From contig OZ316891.1 in assembly GCA_973895155.1 (NCBI GenBank), forward strand, positions 620,001-684,000: a stretch of 64,000 nucleotides of DNA, in the 5' to 3' direction. Each line of letters starts with the position of its first letter. Positions within the stretch are counted from its first letter, which is position 1. The translations under genes and the position numbers were made by a program. Positions 40,017 through 52,547 of the stretch are shown here, piece after piece. A model generated the notes under the pieces. That model was given only the letters and a program-made list of their open reading frames with translations. It ran no database searches and was not told the DNA's origin. The DNA comes from Marsupella aquatica (lineage: Eukaryota; Marchantiophyta).

Positions 40017-41403
40017 CCAATATGAAAATTTCCGTTTACCTGTATTAAAAATATCTAAAGTAAAAAATCTCTTTGGCCCTTAAATGTATTAAGGTCCTGT
40101 TACCAAACATCATGGGCAATAATAGGACCTCAAAACTTGAGCTAAAGCTCTTTTGGCATTATGACCTAAAATGCCCTCTAATCAGGATTTTATTGTAGAG
40201 ATGGTTGTCACATTAGTTCAAGCTTCTTGAAGCTGTCCTTCACTTATCAACCTTCCTGATTAGTCTTCTTTTGTATTTTAGTTGGTGCTTGTGGGCCATA
40301 ACCTACTTGCAGGCCCCAAGATTCCCTGATGTAAATCTCTTTGTTACTAGCATGGATCAAGGCCTCTACTCTTCCTAAGCTAAACTCACAAGGAGGGTTA
40401 CTCTCAATAACCTGGGTTATTTGGGGGTTAAAGGTTATAACCCTTGGGGATTACACCCAATAACCTCAAAACTAAATCCCGGATGTACCTCCACTTTGTC
40501 TATGAAGCCCAAGTGGACTGGTGAAGCTTGGATGGACTTGCTCAGAATATTTAAATTGACTCAGATAACATTATTTACACTTTTGACTGAAATATAACCT
40601 GTAAATGGTCTCCTTACCACTTGCAACCAGTTTCAAATACATTATTGAACCAGTTTTATAGGTAACTTGACAACTAACTTGATGACCTTGAACCAGAAAG
40701 ACATCAAGATGTCATGCCATTACATCAGGATTACCATGACATCTTGACCACTTTCTCCCCAAAGTACTAAACTGTAATGTGTAATGTGCGACTACTCTAG
40801 TTCCATTTTTTAGGTGTGAAAGTAACTTTCACTTTATGCAGTACATGGGGATTGGCAAGGACAATGTCTCGGTACGTCCGGGGCTTTCTTTTCCAATAAC
40901 CTCCTCTTAGCCTGACTATGATCTGTGGTCCAGTAACCATTATTATTATATTTAAGTGTAGGAAGTGATGGTGGGCCCGCTAACTCGTGTGCCCCTTTTC
41001 ACTTTGTCCTTTATTATAATCTCTCCTCATCGCTCTATTCATTCTATTGGGAGGCCCTGGATAACACCAGGTGTCGCCCGATTCCATGGCAGACGGGTTA
41101 CGCTAATGCTGTAGATTCATCAGTCCATCCGTCTACGTGCCCTCTCGACACGAGTCTACCATAACTGCGCGTCCGCCCCTCATCCATCGTACAGTAGTAG
41201 CCCGTCATCCTCCATGATAGTATGATACAGTGATCGCAGCAGCAGCAGAGAAAACAAACACCTCGGTGGGTGGAGGAAGAAGATCTTAGCTGCACGAGAG
41301 GGAACTGGCGGAATATGTGCTTGCTGGGGCTGAGCTTCAGCGTACGCTTGTAGCGAGAGAATCTGAGCCGAGCGACGAAGCTCTGCGTTCGGCCAGAAGT
41401 GCG

Positions 41404-41482
41404 GAGCAGAGCAGAGCAGAGCAGAGCAGGGCATTTCAGAACATTTTGTTTCCAGCTGCCGTTGTTGTTGTTGTTGTTGTTG
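41404..41482 (+). repeat. Leader microsatellites before GDT1-type gene
   Basis: About five copies of AGAGC (41,404-41,429) and seven GTT triplets (41,461-41,481) lie immediately upstream of the ATG at 41,486. They probably fall in the 5' untranslated leader, where repeat length could vary between individuals. Confidence 0.7.
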
Positions 41483-41485
41483 GAG

Positions 41486-44400
41486 ATGGCTGCGGTTTCG
41501 GCGACCATAGTCGGTTCTGCTCTCGGATCCGCTGCTGCGCGGCAGACGGCCTCAACCCAGGTGTGGATCTCGATCGGAGGCCATAGCGAGCGCTCTTTGG
41601 GAGATTCGAAGACTGTCCGGTGCGGTTCCCCACTATTTTCCCATTACAGCTGGATTTCCGGTCTTTGTATCTCCTGCAGTAGAAGTGATTCGTTCAACAG
41701 AAGCTTTTCTGTGGTCTGCGTGCCAATTATTCGGTTTTTGTAGAATGCATGGCGTCGTCATCTGTTGGAGTGTAGGGTCTTTTCCAACATAAATGTGTCT
41801 TGTTGCTACCTGTCTGCAATCTGTGTTGGGCAGTGCCTGCTGTGTATCATAGAAATTGGTTTTCCGAGTGTTTTTTGCAAGTCTGAAACAGTGTCCTTAT
41901 GATGGAAACTATGACACGCCTTAAAAATTTCCCTGCGGACAGACAGACGGGAGCAACTATCATTCCTCTAGAGCCCTCACTAGCTCGGGAATGTAGCTCC
42001 AAGGTTTTGAGCTGCTGCGGTAGCAATATCGATTCGACGGGCAGTGTTTTCCGTGGATGTTCAGGGAAATATGGTGATAGGAGATACTTGGCAGTGCAAG
42101 GGTTAGGGGCTGTGGTAGGATTGAGGAGTAGAAATGAGCTCGGAGAGAGGAGACGGTTTAGGGAGAGCAGCAAGGACACAATTTTGGGGCGCTTCGAGAG
42201 GACAAATGATGATTGCAATGCCGGTGAGTTAAGTTTGGCACATCCAAATATGGTTTTCAAATGCCGATGAGAAGAATGAAGGAATGCTTGGATTGCAAAT
42301 AATGTCAAGGATTCTTTCTCCAGTTGTAAAAAAATTCCAGAGGGAATAAGCGGAATGGTACTAATTAGTCCAATTGATGCAGGACATGCCCATTCTAAAG
42401 GGGGGCACCGGTTTGGGACATTGATAGTGAAAGCAACGAGCTCCAGCTATGGAGGTGCAGATAGCCTCAGTGGTGATGACCAGGGCATTGCTCTCTCACC
42501 TACTGGTGACGTAGAAAAGGCCACCAAGCCGTGAGTTTACTACACTCTTCCACATAATATGTCGCCATGGGAGCTCTTAAGAAAAAAATCTGCTCAACGG
42601 ATTCGTGCATGTTGAATATAATCACTTTTCTCGAGGAGGTGATGCCAGGTTTCAATATTTTTTACCAACAGCCGCTATATATCTGCTCTTTGAGTCCTAA
42701 GTAAATCACAATCTATGTGAACAGAACCCCGGGGCCGAGCAAATATAAGGGGAGCCTACAGGCCGTCGGTGTTCTGACGGGTATTTTGGGGATTGGAAGT
42801 CTGGTAGCACTGGCTCTCACTCTCTATAGTGGAGGATCCACTGCACTGCTTTCCATGGTGTCCAAATCCGGCTTTCCTGCGGCGTTCGCCCTCATCTTTG
42901 TCTCTGAAATTGGGGATAAGGTGACTTACTTTGTTCTCATCCTACTCAGATATTGCTGGTCATGAAACCTCTACAGACTACGGCACATATGTGCCCCCCC
43001 TTTGGAACATCGTACAATCGCTTTTTTATCTTTGTAAAGAAGGGAAGTGAAAGGAATGCATAAGTGTGAATATCCACCAATTTACGGCAGGAAGCTTACA
43101 TTTGTAAGTGACGGGTTTGGTTGCTTTCTAGAAGCGTCCTCGAGCACTGCACAGTGCTATGTGGTCGTTTATCACTTTCGCGGGCTTGATGTATTTGGTG
43201 TGGTGGACATTCGATTTGAGAAGCTCGTTTGTGGAGTTTTCTCTCCAAGACCTTGTTTTGACATGGATCATTCTTAGATGCTTGTCTGAGGTCCTGAACT
43301 CTCTGGTGTGGTTTGGCAGACGTTTTTCATTGCAGCTCTTCTAGCAATGCGTCACTCCAAATGGCTGGTAGTAACTCTCTCATTGGCCTCCCTTTATCTA
43401 GCCAGACTGATGCTTGAAAGCTGTATGATGGTCCGCTAGAGTTCTTTGATTGTATGCAAAATTTATGCAATACACAACAAGTGAATCTTCAGCTTAGGTA
43501 GGAAGTTCTGTTGCGTACGTCCAAAATATTTTCCTCAACATTTATTTGAAGTGGGATGACAACGGCTGTTTGCAAAGAAGTCCTTCCTCTGTCAAACTGT
43601 TTCAAGTCCAAGTGAATGTACAATTGTTGGGATGTTTGATTTCGTGGGCTTAATTCGCTTCAGAGATACTCATGGGTGACTTCTCTGCGGCGTTTTGACC
43701 TCTAACTTCTTTCAGGCGTTTTACTCTTAAGTGCATGTACCTTGAAACATGAACATGTAATACCTAATGCACGGCACGGTGTGGTCTTGGGAACCTGCTT
43801 GAAATGTGCAGGTACTCATTGGGGCCTCAGGTGCATTAGCAGTTATGACAGTGATATCAGTTATTATTGGGAAGCTTTTTCAGAAGGTGCCGGCGCAGCT
43901 TCAAACAAGTATGATCCTACTCCTTTGTACTGAGTATGACCTTGCCGCATGGGGTAGTCATACCCATGGTTTTCATTTGAGACGTTGCACAAGTTGTTAC
44001 TTATTTTCAGGACTACTAGAGAGGATTTTAATTATTATTTTTTTCTCCCCAACTTTGTCATTTGGGTATGCTAAATCCTTGTCAATTATATGTCTATTGT
44101 ACAGCCCTTCCCGTGGGAGAATATGCTGCTGTGATTCTATTAATATGGTTTGGATTACGTTCTATAAAGAACGCTTGGGACATTCCATCGGCTCCTGCTG
44201 GTGCCCAAATTCAACCGGAAGAAATAGGTGAATTAGCGGAGGCAGAGGAATTTCTGAAGCAAGCTGATGTAAGTCGCATAGATGGCTTTTTAACTGCAAG
44301 TCGATGGTCAATATCTGAACTCGATTAATAGATCAATGACTTGATACAACCAGGTTGAATTCTGAGATGCCGAAATTATCTCGTCATAGGATTTGATTAA

Positions 44401-45612
44401 TACCAAGTTTTTGTAGGTGTTGACTTTGCCTTGGGATGACCCATTCAGTGCTTTACTGTTGATTGAAGGGTTCGTTTTCTGTGCTCAGCCACTGGGTGTT
44501 GTTTGTCTCGTACTCATCACTTGTGCAGGATAAGAAAGTGTATACTCCATTAGAAGTCTTGGGGGAGGCATTCACCCTCATCTTTGTTGCGGTATGTTCA
44601 TCTTTCAAGTGATGACCTGTCAATGGCTATTAGGATCCCTTGGTTTACAACGATGAATAGATTTTAAAGTCCACAAAGGCTTGTCAGCAACAGATCGTTC
44701 AATGTGGCATGTATTTCCGACAAAGAATGACATGCAGCAAGAGTCGTCAAAATGATGCTGGGCCTCGGAACTGATGCAGGAATGGGGAGACCGGTCGATG
44801 CTCGCCACCATTGCTCTAGGAGCTGCTCAGGTAAGGATGCAATTCATTAAACTCGATGTCGGTTGAGTCCCTTAATTGGGTTGGCTAGGGTTGAGTCAAG
44901 GTGAGCTGACGTTTCATGCCTTTCGAAGGCTCTGTCTGGAAAAGTTACTTTTCAAGGAAGAAGGTAGCCGTGCAGGTACCACAGTGCTTGTAAATGCGCT
45001 GCACTGGGGGTTTGTCCATTGTTTGTCGTGTTACTGCTTTGGGTATCTAAAAGGACGCCATAGTGAAGTACCAAATTTGAATTCCCCATTTCTGGATGGA
45101 GACGCCCTCCACTGTTTGATGAAGTCCTTGAAAATGTCTAGCCACGTGTTCATTAGGGTAATATCCACTTTTGAACAAAGGGGAAGTTTTCGTCACTTTA
45201 AGCAGCGATTAAGATCACAAGGGAGTTTTTTGTAGCAGAGTACTTGGCTCTTTCAACCTAATTTTTTCTGTCACTTCTTTGTGTCTTTTGGATGACCAGT
45301 CCCCATGGGGTGTTGCATCTGGAGCTATTGCTGGACATGTGTTGGCAACTCTATTGGCAGTTGTTGGAGGAGCATTACTTGCACGATACCTCTCCGAAAA
45401 GCTGGTACGATGCCATTTCTCGTCCCATGTTTGTTTATCGTGCACAAGAGGTTGATAGTTTTCCAAATTTTGAACTATTTTTTCATGGGCCTTGGATGAA
45501 CGTGACTAATTGTTTCCCTTGTATATGTGGCCTAATTCTGATTCAGATTGGATACATTGGAGGATTCCTTTTTCTTGTATTTGCTGCTGCCACTCTAGCG
45601 GGAGTATTTTAG
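41486..45612 (+). CDS. PAM71: GDT1/PAM71-type plastid Mn/Ca transporter
   Basis: Member of the UPF0016/GDT1 family. Plant plastid members (PAM71 in thylakoids, CMT1 in the envelope) move Mn2+ and Ca2+ and support photosystem II; which of the two this is cannot be decided here. 429 aa. Exons: 41486-41560, 41947-42223, 42383-42530, 42725-42920, 43320-43367, 43812-43908, 44105-44268, 44529-44591, 44780-44830, 45300-45404, 45547-45612 (1,290 nt, all GT-AG). Both signature motifs are intact: E-I-G-D-K-T (228-233, across exons 4/5) and E-W-G-D-R-S (357-362, start of exon 9). Each sits in a three-helix repeat, with an acidic loop (about 305-335) between. The N-terminal ~165 residues are a Ser/Arg-rich plastid-type leader. 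Least certain point: the acceptor at 41,947; an alternative start at 41,899 in an unspliced exon 2 is possible. Confidence 0.94.
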
Positions 45613-48600
45613 AAATCTTTACAGCATTAGAAGTCTTCATAGCAACTTGATGAAGAACCATCAACAAATTTTACATCATCATGATTTTCAATCAGTAAAG
45701 CCCCATCTATTCTTTGCGAGCTCTTGTCTCGTTCCGTGTATAAAGGAACTGGCCTGGCCCCCAATTTTTCAACCACATTTATATTGAGATCCATCTTTCA
45801 ATGCTGATAACAGATCTTTGCATAAGTCAATGTCAAATTTGGATATCGGTGAGGTCAATCACGAGTACACGTGTAACTCTGGACACTTTTCCAGTGATCT
45901 GTGAAAGACGATTTAAGATTAAATCAAATTTGTGAAGTCATTGCTAGTATTTACAAGAGAGGCCCAAACACTCGATGACTTTGACTTCTCATCTTTGGTA
46001 CCTTATTCTCATACGTTGTCACCCTGGCTGCTTTGGTTGTCATCGACAGACACTTCTTCTTTTGTGGCACATATCAGCTTGAAAAATTCTCGAGCTATTG
46101 AGGGCTTGGAATAACAAAAGTGCCTTCGTTCCAAGTGTCTCGCTGTAGGGAGTTTCATCGTAGGCAAGGCAACGATCTCGCAGCAATCTTCTCGGCAAGC
46201 ACAGTGGTAGTGCTTGGCAGTGAGCTCGCTCTCTTAAGAGGATCGTTACGACTCCTCTCGCCTCCGATTCCGATTAAGAAGTCCACCCGTGCCCTGCTCC
46301 CTGACGAAGAACTCCCAGACAGCGCCCCTCCCAAAACGCTGTCCTTGCTACTGCTGCTGGTAGGAATGCAGCAAGGCACCGAAAGTTGGAACTTCCCCCC
46401 TACTGCCCCGCGCCGTCATCTTCGCTGCCCGGGTGCTTGGAATCTTGTGAGCCCCAATTTTTTTCAGTCGTCGTGCACTGCCTCGTCTTAGGACAGGTGC
46501 GTGGAAGAGAAAAGGCTTGATTCAAATCCTGGAACAAAGGTTTTGGTACGACTGTTAAAAGGAAGTCCATCGTTGCAGCCGTCACATCACGAATCCGAGA
46601 TATGGAAAAATACAGTTTTAGTTGTCTGAAACAGATGTCGCGCTGTTGCAGGAGTGCTTGTAGCCTAGCTGCTGAATTCTGCCTCCATTGCCGTCGGGTC
46701 TCCTTAAACTGATGCTTAGAAGTTGCTTCCAGGCAAAATGCATGAGTAATAACGTTCAATCACACCACATAGACTCGTCCTGTTCGGCGAAGACCAGAAC
46801 CGAAGCGTTTGGATAGAATTAGCACGGCCATTCTCTGCATCGAGTGGGTCCTCATCTCGTACAGCAACTGACGAATCTACTCCACCTACTTCAGACTGAG
46901 AATCTAGTTGAAAGAACTTCGCTGACAGAATTGACCACGACGTTGATGAAAACGCATGAAAACATCATCATAAAGCTTCATCTCATCAAGTAACCAGTGG
47001 TAGGGGATTGCCTGGTTTGAAATTCAATTTTTCAGGAAACCAGTTATTTGCCAGTCTGCATCATTATCGCACGCTTATTTCGCTAGTGCTTGAGGATAGG
47101 GACAGGTTCCATCTCACAGTTTTAGTTCAGACCATAACAGAAACCTTTCAGATATGCTCCTGTTTGGAGGGTGGGCGGCTCTTCCCTGCGTTTACTGTCT
47201 GTTTGAAATCTGCCTGTACTTAGCGGGGCCGACGACATTTGCTATCAAATTGAATCCCCCACAGTTTGTGTACGTCTCACGGCATAAGTACGAATTACAT
47301 AACAACCTTTTGTAGAAGGCAAAATTTACCTTCCGGTTCAATAAGAATTTGGAGGAACAACTACTTCAAATGATATTCCGTTGTAAAATCCGTATTCAAA
47401 ATCAGCATTCAGGGTACCGCTGAAAAGAACTCGGACTCCATTGTCGATCCGTGGCCAAGCTTGGCGTCATAACCAAGCCTTTCAAGCCATGGCTGGTACA
47501 TCTTGCTGAGCCACACAGACAATCATCAACCTGAAGTCATGACCTTCTCAACCTATCAGTCCGGTTCGTTGATATACTCCACAGCAGTCCCACACACGGA
47601 TGTCAAATTTCCAGTGAAATTGTGATGGGGCGCGATCGAAGACAACTTTTTCACCTTACAATGAAAAACTTCAGAATATTAGACGACACATAGCTTCATT
47701 TCCACAGGATCCCAGGGCCCAGAATTGAAGAATGTAACCTCGCGGGAGGATCTCAGAAGTCTTCGATGTTAACTCAATGCTTGGTTATGAATATAATAAA
47801 TGAAGGCCTGGCACTTCTATGATACAGGGTAGGGTTGACAAGGATTAATTGTTGAGAAAACAAATGAGGGACCAGTGGAAGTGTGGGATAAGAGCGACAG
47901 AGAATTTTCCATATCCTGGAAAGCCAAGCAATTAAACCTTATCGAGCTGGTTTTCAGCATTTGGCATATCTGGTAGAGTCTAAACTCGCATCTGTTTAGT
48001 TTCCAAACTTCAATTTACTTTTCTGTTCAGATGTTAAGTGTCTATCTGTATCAATCATAAACTCCACAGAATTCCCAGACGTAAATAATACCTTGTCGTG
48101 AACAAATGTTAGCGATGAGTATTGAGCCGTCATCGACGGGGAAAAATCCTCAACTTTTGACGGCTTGCATACATGGCCATGATTTTTCTTTCTGCTCCAC
48201 TGGACTTTTCTGAATATCCCATGTACTCGAGAATGAAATTTCAAATCGGTTTACTAGTAGTCTTTCCAAAAAATTCCAAAACTTAGATCTAAGCGATCAA
48301 GGGAGTGACATGCGCATTTAATGCCTGCCTCAATCTGGAAGGCTTAGCAAGGTCTCCCCACAAATTTCATAATACAAGAACAATGTGGGCAAGAACACAT
48401 GGCAATTAGCTTGCTACATGAAGACTTCAAAATAATAATTGGCAAATTTCATAATACAACACACTCAGCAATTTAGGTGTGGCATTTGTTCTCTTGGAGG
48501 TCACTCATGCACAACTTTCTCGCCAAATGTCATGTAAACAATTATCTAATATATTAAGTGAACTACTTTCCTTATCCCTGGAAGACTGAGAACATATCAA

Positions 48601-48822
48601 ACTGTGGCTAGTATATACATAGAATTCCAAGTCACTCCGCATCTCTGCCGATCAAAACTGTCTTGGCCATGCCATTTCCAACGCATTCCCTCCTGGAGGA
48701 GAGCTAGATCAATCAATCTGACCCGCATCTCTCACGTCCCAGATGACACGCTGGCAGAGAATTGTAAAGGCCCTTCCTCTTTGCAGAGGGACCCATATGA
48801 TACAACGAATGACGCCCAACGC
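45613..48822. other. Interval between convergent genes
   Basis: Contains the 3' ends of the convergent GDT1-type (+) and small plastid-protein (-) genes. A segment at 46,120-46,490 is open on both strands, with Ser-rich and Pro-rich translations; no family, splice context or downstream exon was found. Otherwise nothing is recognised. Confidence 0.45.
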
Positions 48823-50306
48823 TCATGGAAAAAGATCAACATATCCTGTAGCAACTGCTACACCCAAAATAGCAGCAGGTGGGACAAGTACAAAGAGCGC
48901 CACTGCCGTGAAGAATGGGGCATCATTACGCTCTGATACCTTATTCATATAGTTTTGTCGTCGAATATTTCTTTTCTGTGAAATTGTCAGGTCAGTTGCT
49001 TTTATGTCCAATTTTCCACTTCCCAGGATAACGGTAGCTTCCTCAGAATCCTCAGCTTCCAGATCTTCTGCGAGTTGTTGAGCTATGGTTTTACTTGATG
49101 CTGAACACATAATGACCACAGCCAAACGACAAATCAAAGCTGCGTCCAAGTAAAATCTGTTTTACTGTCTTAGTGCACAACATCAAGAATAGCAATAGAA
49201 GAAATATCAAACCGTACTCTTGGGTATCAAGCATCTGGGAAAGAATAGATGCACGACGTGGAAACACACCTGTAGCACCCGAGGCACTTTCGGAAGTGAT
49301 CTTACGCAGAAGATCCAAGTGCGATTGTACTGATGGCCCTAAAAAACACGAACAACTTGTCTTCAGTTTTAATACTATCACATTTTCAAGATCAGACCAG
49401 AGGAAATACAATTCGCTCCAACTTCATGAAACGAGAACTTTCAACATTATCTTGCTCCAACTCCATGCACAAGAATAACTTTCAACAACCTCACATGAGG
49501 CACAGCAGACTCTTAACTTGACTAGCACCGGTTCCTAATGAATTTCGTTCTGTTTTGTTGTAATATGAAATACTTGGAAAAATATGGAATCGATAGCGAG
49601 AAAGTCGGAAAGTAGTTTATCAATCCAGCAACGCCATCAGAAGGAATGTAACAGAACAAATGCTCTCCTACAACTCTGAAAAATAATTAATTACAGTAGA
49701 TTTTAGGATTGACAATTTATTTTCCAATTCAGAGAGAAGATGTCTACAGTACTTCTAAACACAATCCCTTTATGTTACATAGCTTCTTCCGAAGGCGACT
49801 GTCGAGACTAACCTACTGTGCCTACCATAAAGCAGACATGTTCCTCTTAGAAATGGCAAGTTCAGGCCTCGCTCAGGATGGTGTGCCCCGGAGAAAACAC
49901 AAGGTGGGATGGGAGCTCAAGCCAGAACAGAAGAAAGCCTTTCAAAAATCCGAAAACCCTGCACAGGTGAAACACAAGAGAGGTGGGAACTAAGCAACGC
50001 ACCTTCGGCAGTTTCGTTGTCCGTCGTTGGAGAGTCCGGCGTAGGGCTTGCATTCGGAATCACGTCACACTTCGATTTCCGCCGTTCCGACGATCTGGAC
50101 GAGGGCCATACTCTTGGAGAAAATGCACTCTTGCTAACCCTTCCAGCACTAAAAAAACAATCGGCAACAGAAATCTCAGACCTGACGGAGCCACAGGCAC
50201 CAGTCGAATTCGATATCGCCTGTAAAGGATCAAAACTTAAAGCAGAGTGACTTTTGTCGGCGCAATTCAGAGAACGCAACGAATTCGAAATCGCCACCAA
50301 TGCCAT
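48823..50306 (-). CDS. Small plastid-type membrane protein, unknown role
   Basis: I do not recognise the family with certainty. Three exons (50306-50003, 49338-49270, 49100-48823; 651 nt, 216 aa) join in consistent phases with GT-AG introns. The first ~100 residues are rich in Ser, Arg and Ala with few acidic residues early on, like a chloroplast transit peptide. The middle is acidic (QQLAEDLEAEDSEEATVILG). The C-terminal third has a basic stretch (SQKRNIRRQNYMNKVSERND), then one strongly hydrophobic helix (about residues 185-211) and ends GYVDLFP. It is probably a single-pass organellar membrane protein with a short tail. The first ATG in the frame is at 50,306. The stop TGA is at 48,823-48,825. 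Confidence 0.75.
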
Positions 50307-51150
50307 CGTCCCTGACCCCCTCACTACTCACTCATCTAAAGCCAACCAACCGTCAAATTATGCAACCTGTGCCGCACAAACTAGAGACGGCCCAATTCAC
50401 CTGATGAGTCAATCTGGTGAATGGTGGGGAAGTCACGGATCCAGCAGATTTAGCAGGGGAGCATTGGGAATTCTGTTTCGTCTAGCGAACGACCTCCCTA
50501 TCAATCAAAAACAACCCCAAAGCAGGATCAATCCATCGAGGGAGGGAAGGATTTCGGACAGCGAGCAAGGTGTCGGCAAATCGAGGCAGGAGGGTGATTC
50601 TTCCACTTGTCAGGCTCCTTAGCTAGGAGTCAGTGACATCGCCAGAGAGGTTTGTGACAGATCAATCGTGTGTGGGAAGGTGGCTGGGTGACCAGCTTGC
50701 TGATCACATGCAGTTCTGCAGCGCATCATCGCATTGCATCAGCCGAAACGGACTTTGTACCAGAAAGAACGCTACGGATTCTCAGGTGAAAAGAGAGCGA
50801 GAATAACATTCTTCTAGACATCCACGGAGCTCCCTCGCCCACATCCACATGATCAGGATGATGGATCGGGCTCTTCTCCTTCCGCTTCGTCTCTTGTTCC
50901 TCCATTCGTCAGTTCGTATGTGGTGAAGCGAAAGTCCGGTCCTACCACGTTGTGACCCAATTCTCAGAACTTGGTTCCATAGAGGTCACAGGGTTCCTCC
51001 CTCAAAAGGCTGGGGTTTAGAGTTTCTTAAAGACTTATTTTACGGAGTACATTTTAGTTGCCATCTTTCTAATAGCAAAGGCACTTTGCCATGTTTTTCT
51101 ATCCATGTATAAACAAAATAACGTTGGCTTAGAGAAAGTGGGAAAATCAT
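50307..51150. other. Upstream flank of the small plastid-protein gene
   Basis: Presumed promoter region of the minus-strand gene. A plus-strand frame (50,254-50,622) runs antisense to its first exon and 5' flank and has no family similarity. No other feature is supported. Confidence 0.4.
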
Positions 51151-51752
51151 ATTTCATTTTTTTCTGTACTGGTATCCTCCATACAACAATTTTGTACTTA
51201 GCCTTGAAATGTAAAGATATATTTAGCCATGGTTAGAAAAAAGATTTATTATCCTTTTTCCTTTCCCCTCTATCTTTTCTTTCCCTTCCTCCCGTAGTTT
51301 TTCATATTCTTATATAACACACTCCTGCTTTCGGGAATTATGATGTAAGAAGAAGGTCTTTATTCTCCTCAGCAACTTACTACTACAATCTATACTTAGT
51401 AGCAATTTTATATATAATAAATATAATCCAATGTTACTAAATTTTCCTCAAGTAATGAAATTTCAATTCAGAAGTTATTGCATAAACAGTTATAGTCTCT
51501 AGTTCCCTATCCATCCATCTACCATTATTTTATAAGGTTTTGTCTTTCCTCCTGCATTGTCTGGATACAAAATCAAAAAAGTAGGGACAAAATCTATCTT
51601 GGTTGTTGTATTTTGTTGCTCTTTTGGCAGACCACTAGCAAGCATGCAGGGAAGAAAAAGGCATTTATTTTTTCCTGTATTGGTACTAGCCTTCATACAA
51701 CAATTATGTACTTAGCCTGGAAATATAAAAATATATTTTACAGACCCCATGG
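51151..51752. repeat. Internal ~85-bp direct repeat pair
   Basis: 51,151-51,232 (ATTTCATTTTTTTCTGTACTGG...ACAACAATTTTGTACTTAGCC...ATATATTT) recurs at 51,663-51,752 with scattered substitutions. It overlaps the larger direct repeat system described next, indicating layered duplication. Confidence 0.7.
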
Positions 51753-51910
51753 TGAGCTCCTTCCAAAATCGCCGGAAACACGTGCATTCACATAGCACTA
51801 GTAGTCACAAACAAGAACAGTTATTTATGCAAGAAGAACCCAACATGATTAGTTGTGTTTGAGGCAAAGCAAAGAAAAATAGTTAAACCTTGTAACTGTA
51901 AAAACAATGA
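51738..51910. repeat. Dispersed repeat family, copy 3 (diverged)
   Basis: Starts ACAGACCCCATGGTGAGCTC and CTTCCAAAATCGCCGG, similar to the heads of copies 1 and 2 (GGACCCCxxTAGAGGTCCTTTCCAAAATTCC), and continues with CACAAACA and TTGTGTTTG blocks in the same order. More diverged than the other two. Confidence 0.5.
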
Positions 51911-52204
51911 AAAATTAAAAAATAACACTTCAAGTAAACAACAAAATGGGTGAAACAAGGGTGATAATGAATAACCTTTAAATGAGTTGTCATTGAATTG
52001 GGTAGAAAGAAACTCTTTAAATAACCATGGGTGAAAAAAAACTTTTCAGATTCTATGGTAACGTAAGATTCTTTGGCTACTATTTACAGATGAATACCAT
52101 GGAATTGTACAAACCCTTCAGTTACCATGGGAATACCAAGGGAACATACAAAATCCATCCGCTACTTTAACATTTTGCATCAATTGTATGAGCATAGGAG
52201 TATC

Positions 52205-52547
52205 TGTTGAGCATAGACGACACTCGTAACGATAAGCACATGACACATCCAACGCGCAAGTAGTCGACACAAGAGATACGTGGTTCACCTCCTCGAGGCT
52301 ACGTCCACGGGAACACACAAGAGAGCTTTACTGAACTCTAAGCCCGTCGGCTATACCAAGTCTCCACAGTGTAAGCTCTCCTCATCTCTCAAGTGGCCCC
52401 ATAACAATGAGCCTAAGTCCCACTTATCCAAGCAAACACCGCTTGGCATATAGTGTGCATCCTAGTTAACCTAACCACATCTCCGACTATGGTTAGTCTA
52501 ACTATGGTTATATGTCATAACCCTAGACCTTGAGTACATACTTAACA
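52205..52547 (-). repeat. Solo Copia LTR, 343 bp
   Basis: Starts TGTTGAGCATAG and ends GTACATACTTAACA in plus orientation. It is the same length class and family as 10,930-11,273, sharing GTGGTTCACCTCC, CTACGTCCACGGGAA and CCATAACAATGAGCCTAAG. It is flanked by GTATC and GTGTC, a likely 5-bp target duplication with one mismatch. No primer site or internal coding region adjoins either end. Confidence 0.85.

Larger units (their letters stand above)
37067..41485. other. Intergenic between divergent genes
   Basis: The nucleotidase (-) and GDT1-type (+) genes are transcribed away from each other, so both promoters lie in this 4.4-kb interval. I see no coding exon. Contents: a 42-bp tandem dimer (39,244-39,329), a GC-rich CCCGG repeat island ending in telomere-like TTTAGGG units (39,810-40,016), and microsatellites close to the GDT1-type start. 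Confidence 0.5.

Noticed and set aside
41098-41634. Open frames with poly-Asn or poly-Val runs
   Set aside because: Produced by the GTT microsatellite in the leader of the GDT1-type gene, on both strands.
46120-46491. Possible 123-codon gene on the plus strand
   Set aside because: The opposite strand is equally open, there is no recognisable domain or splice context, and it lies between convergent gene ends.
50254-50622. 122-codon plus-strand frame
   Set aside because: Partly antisense to exon 1 of the small plastid-protein gene, with no domain and no plausible promoter or splice sites.
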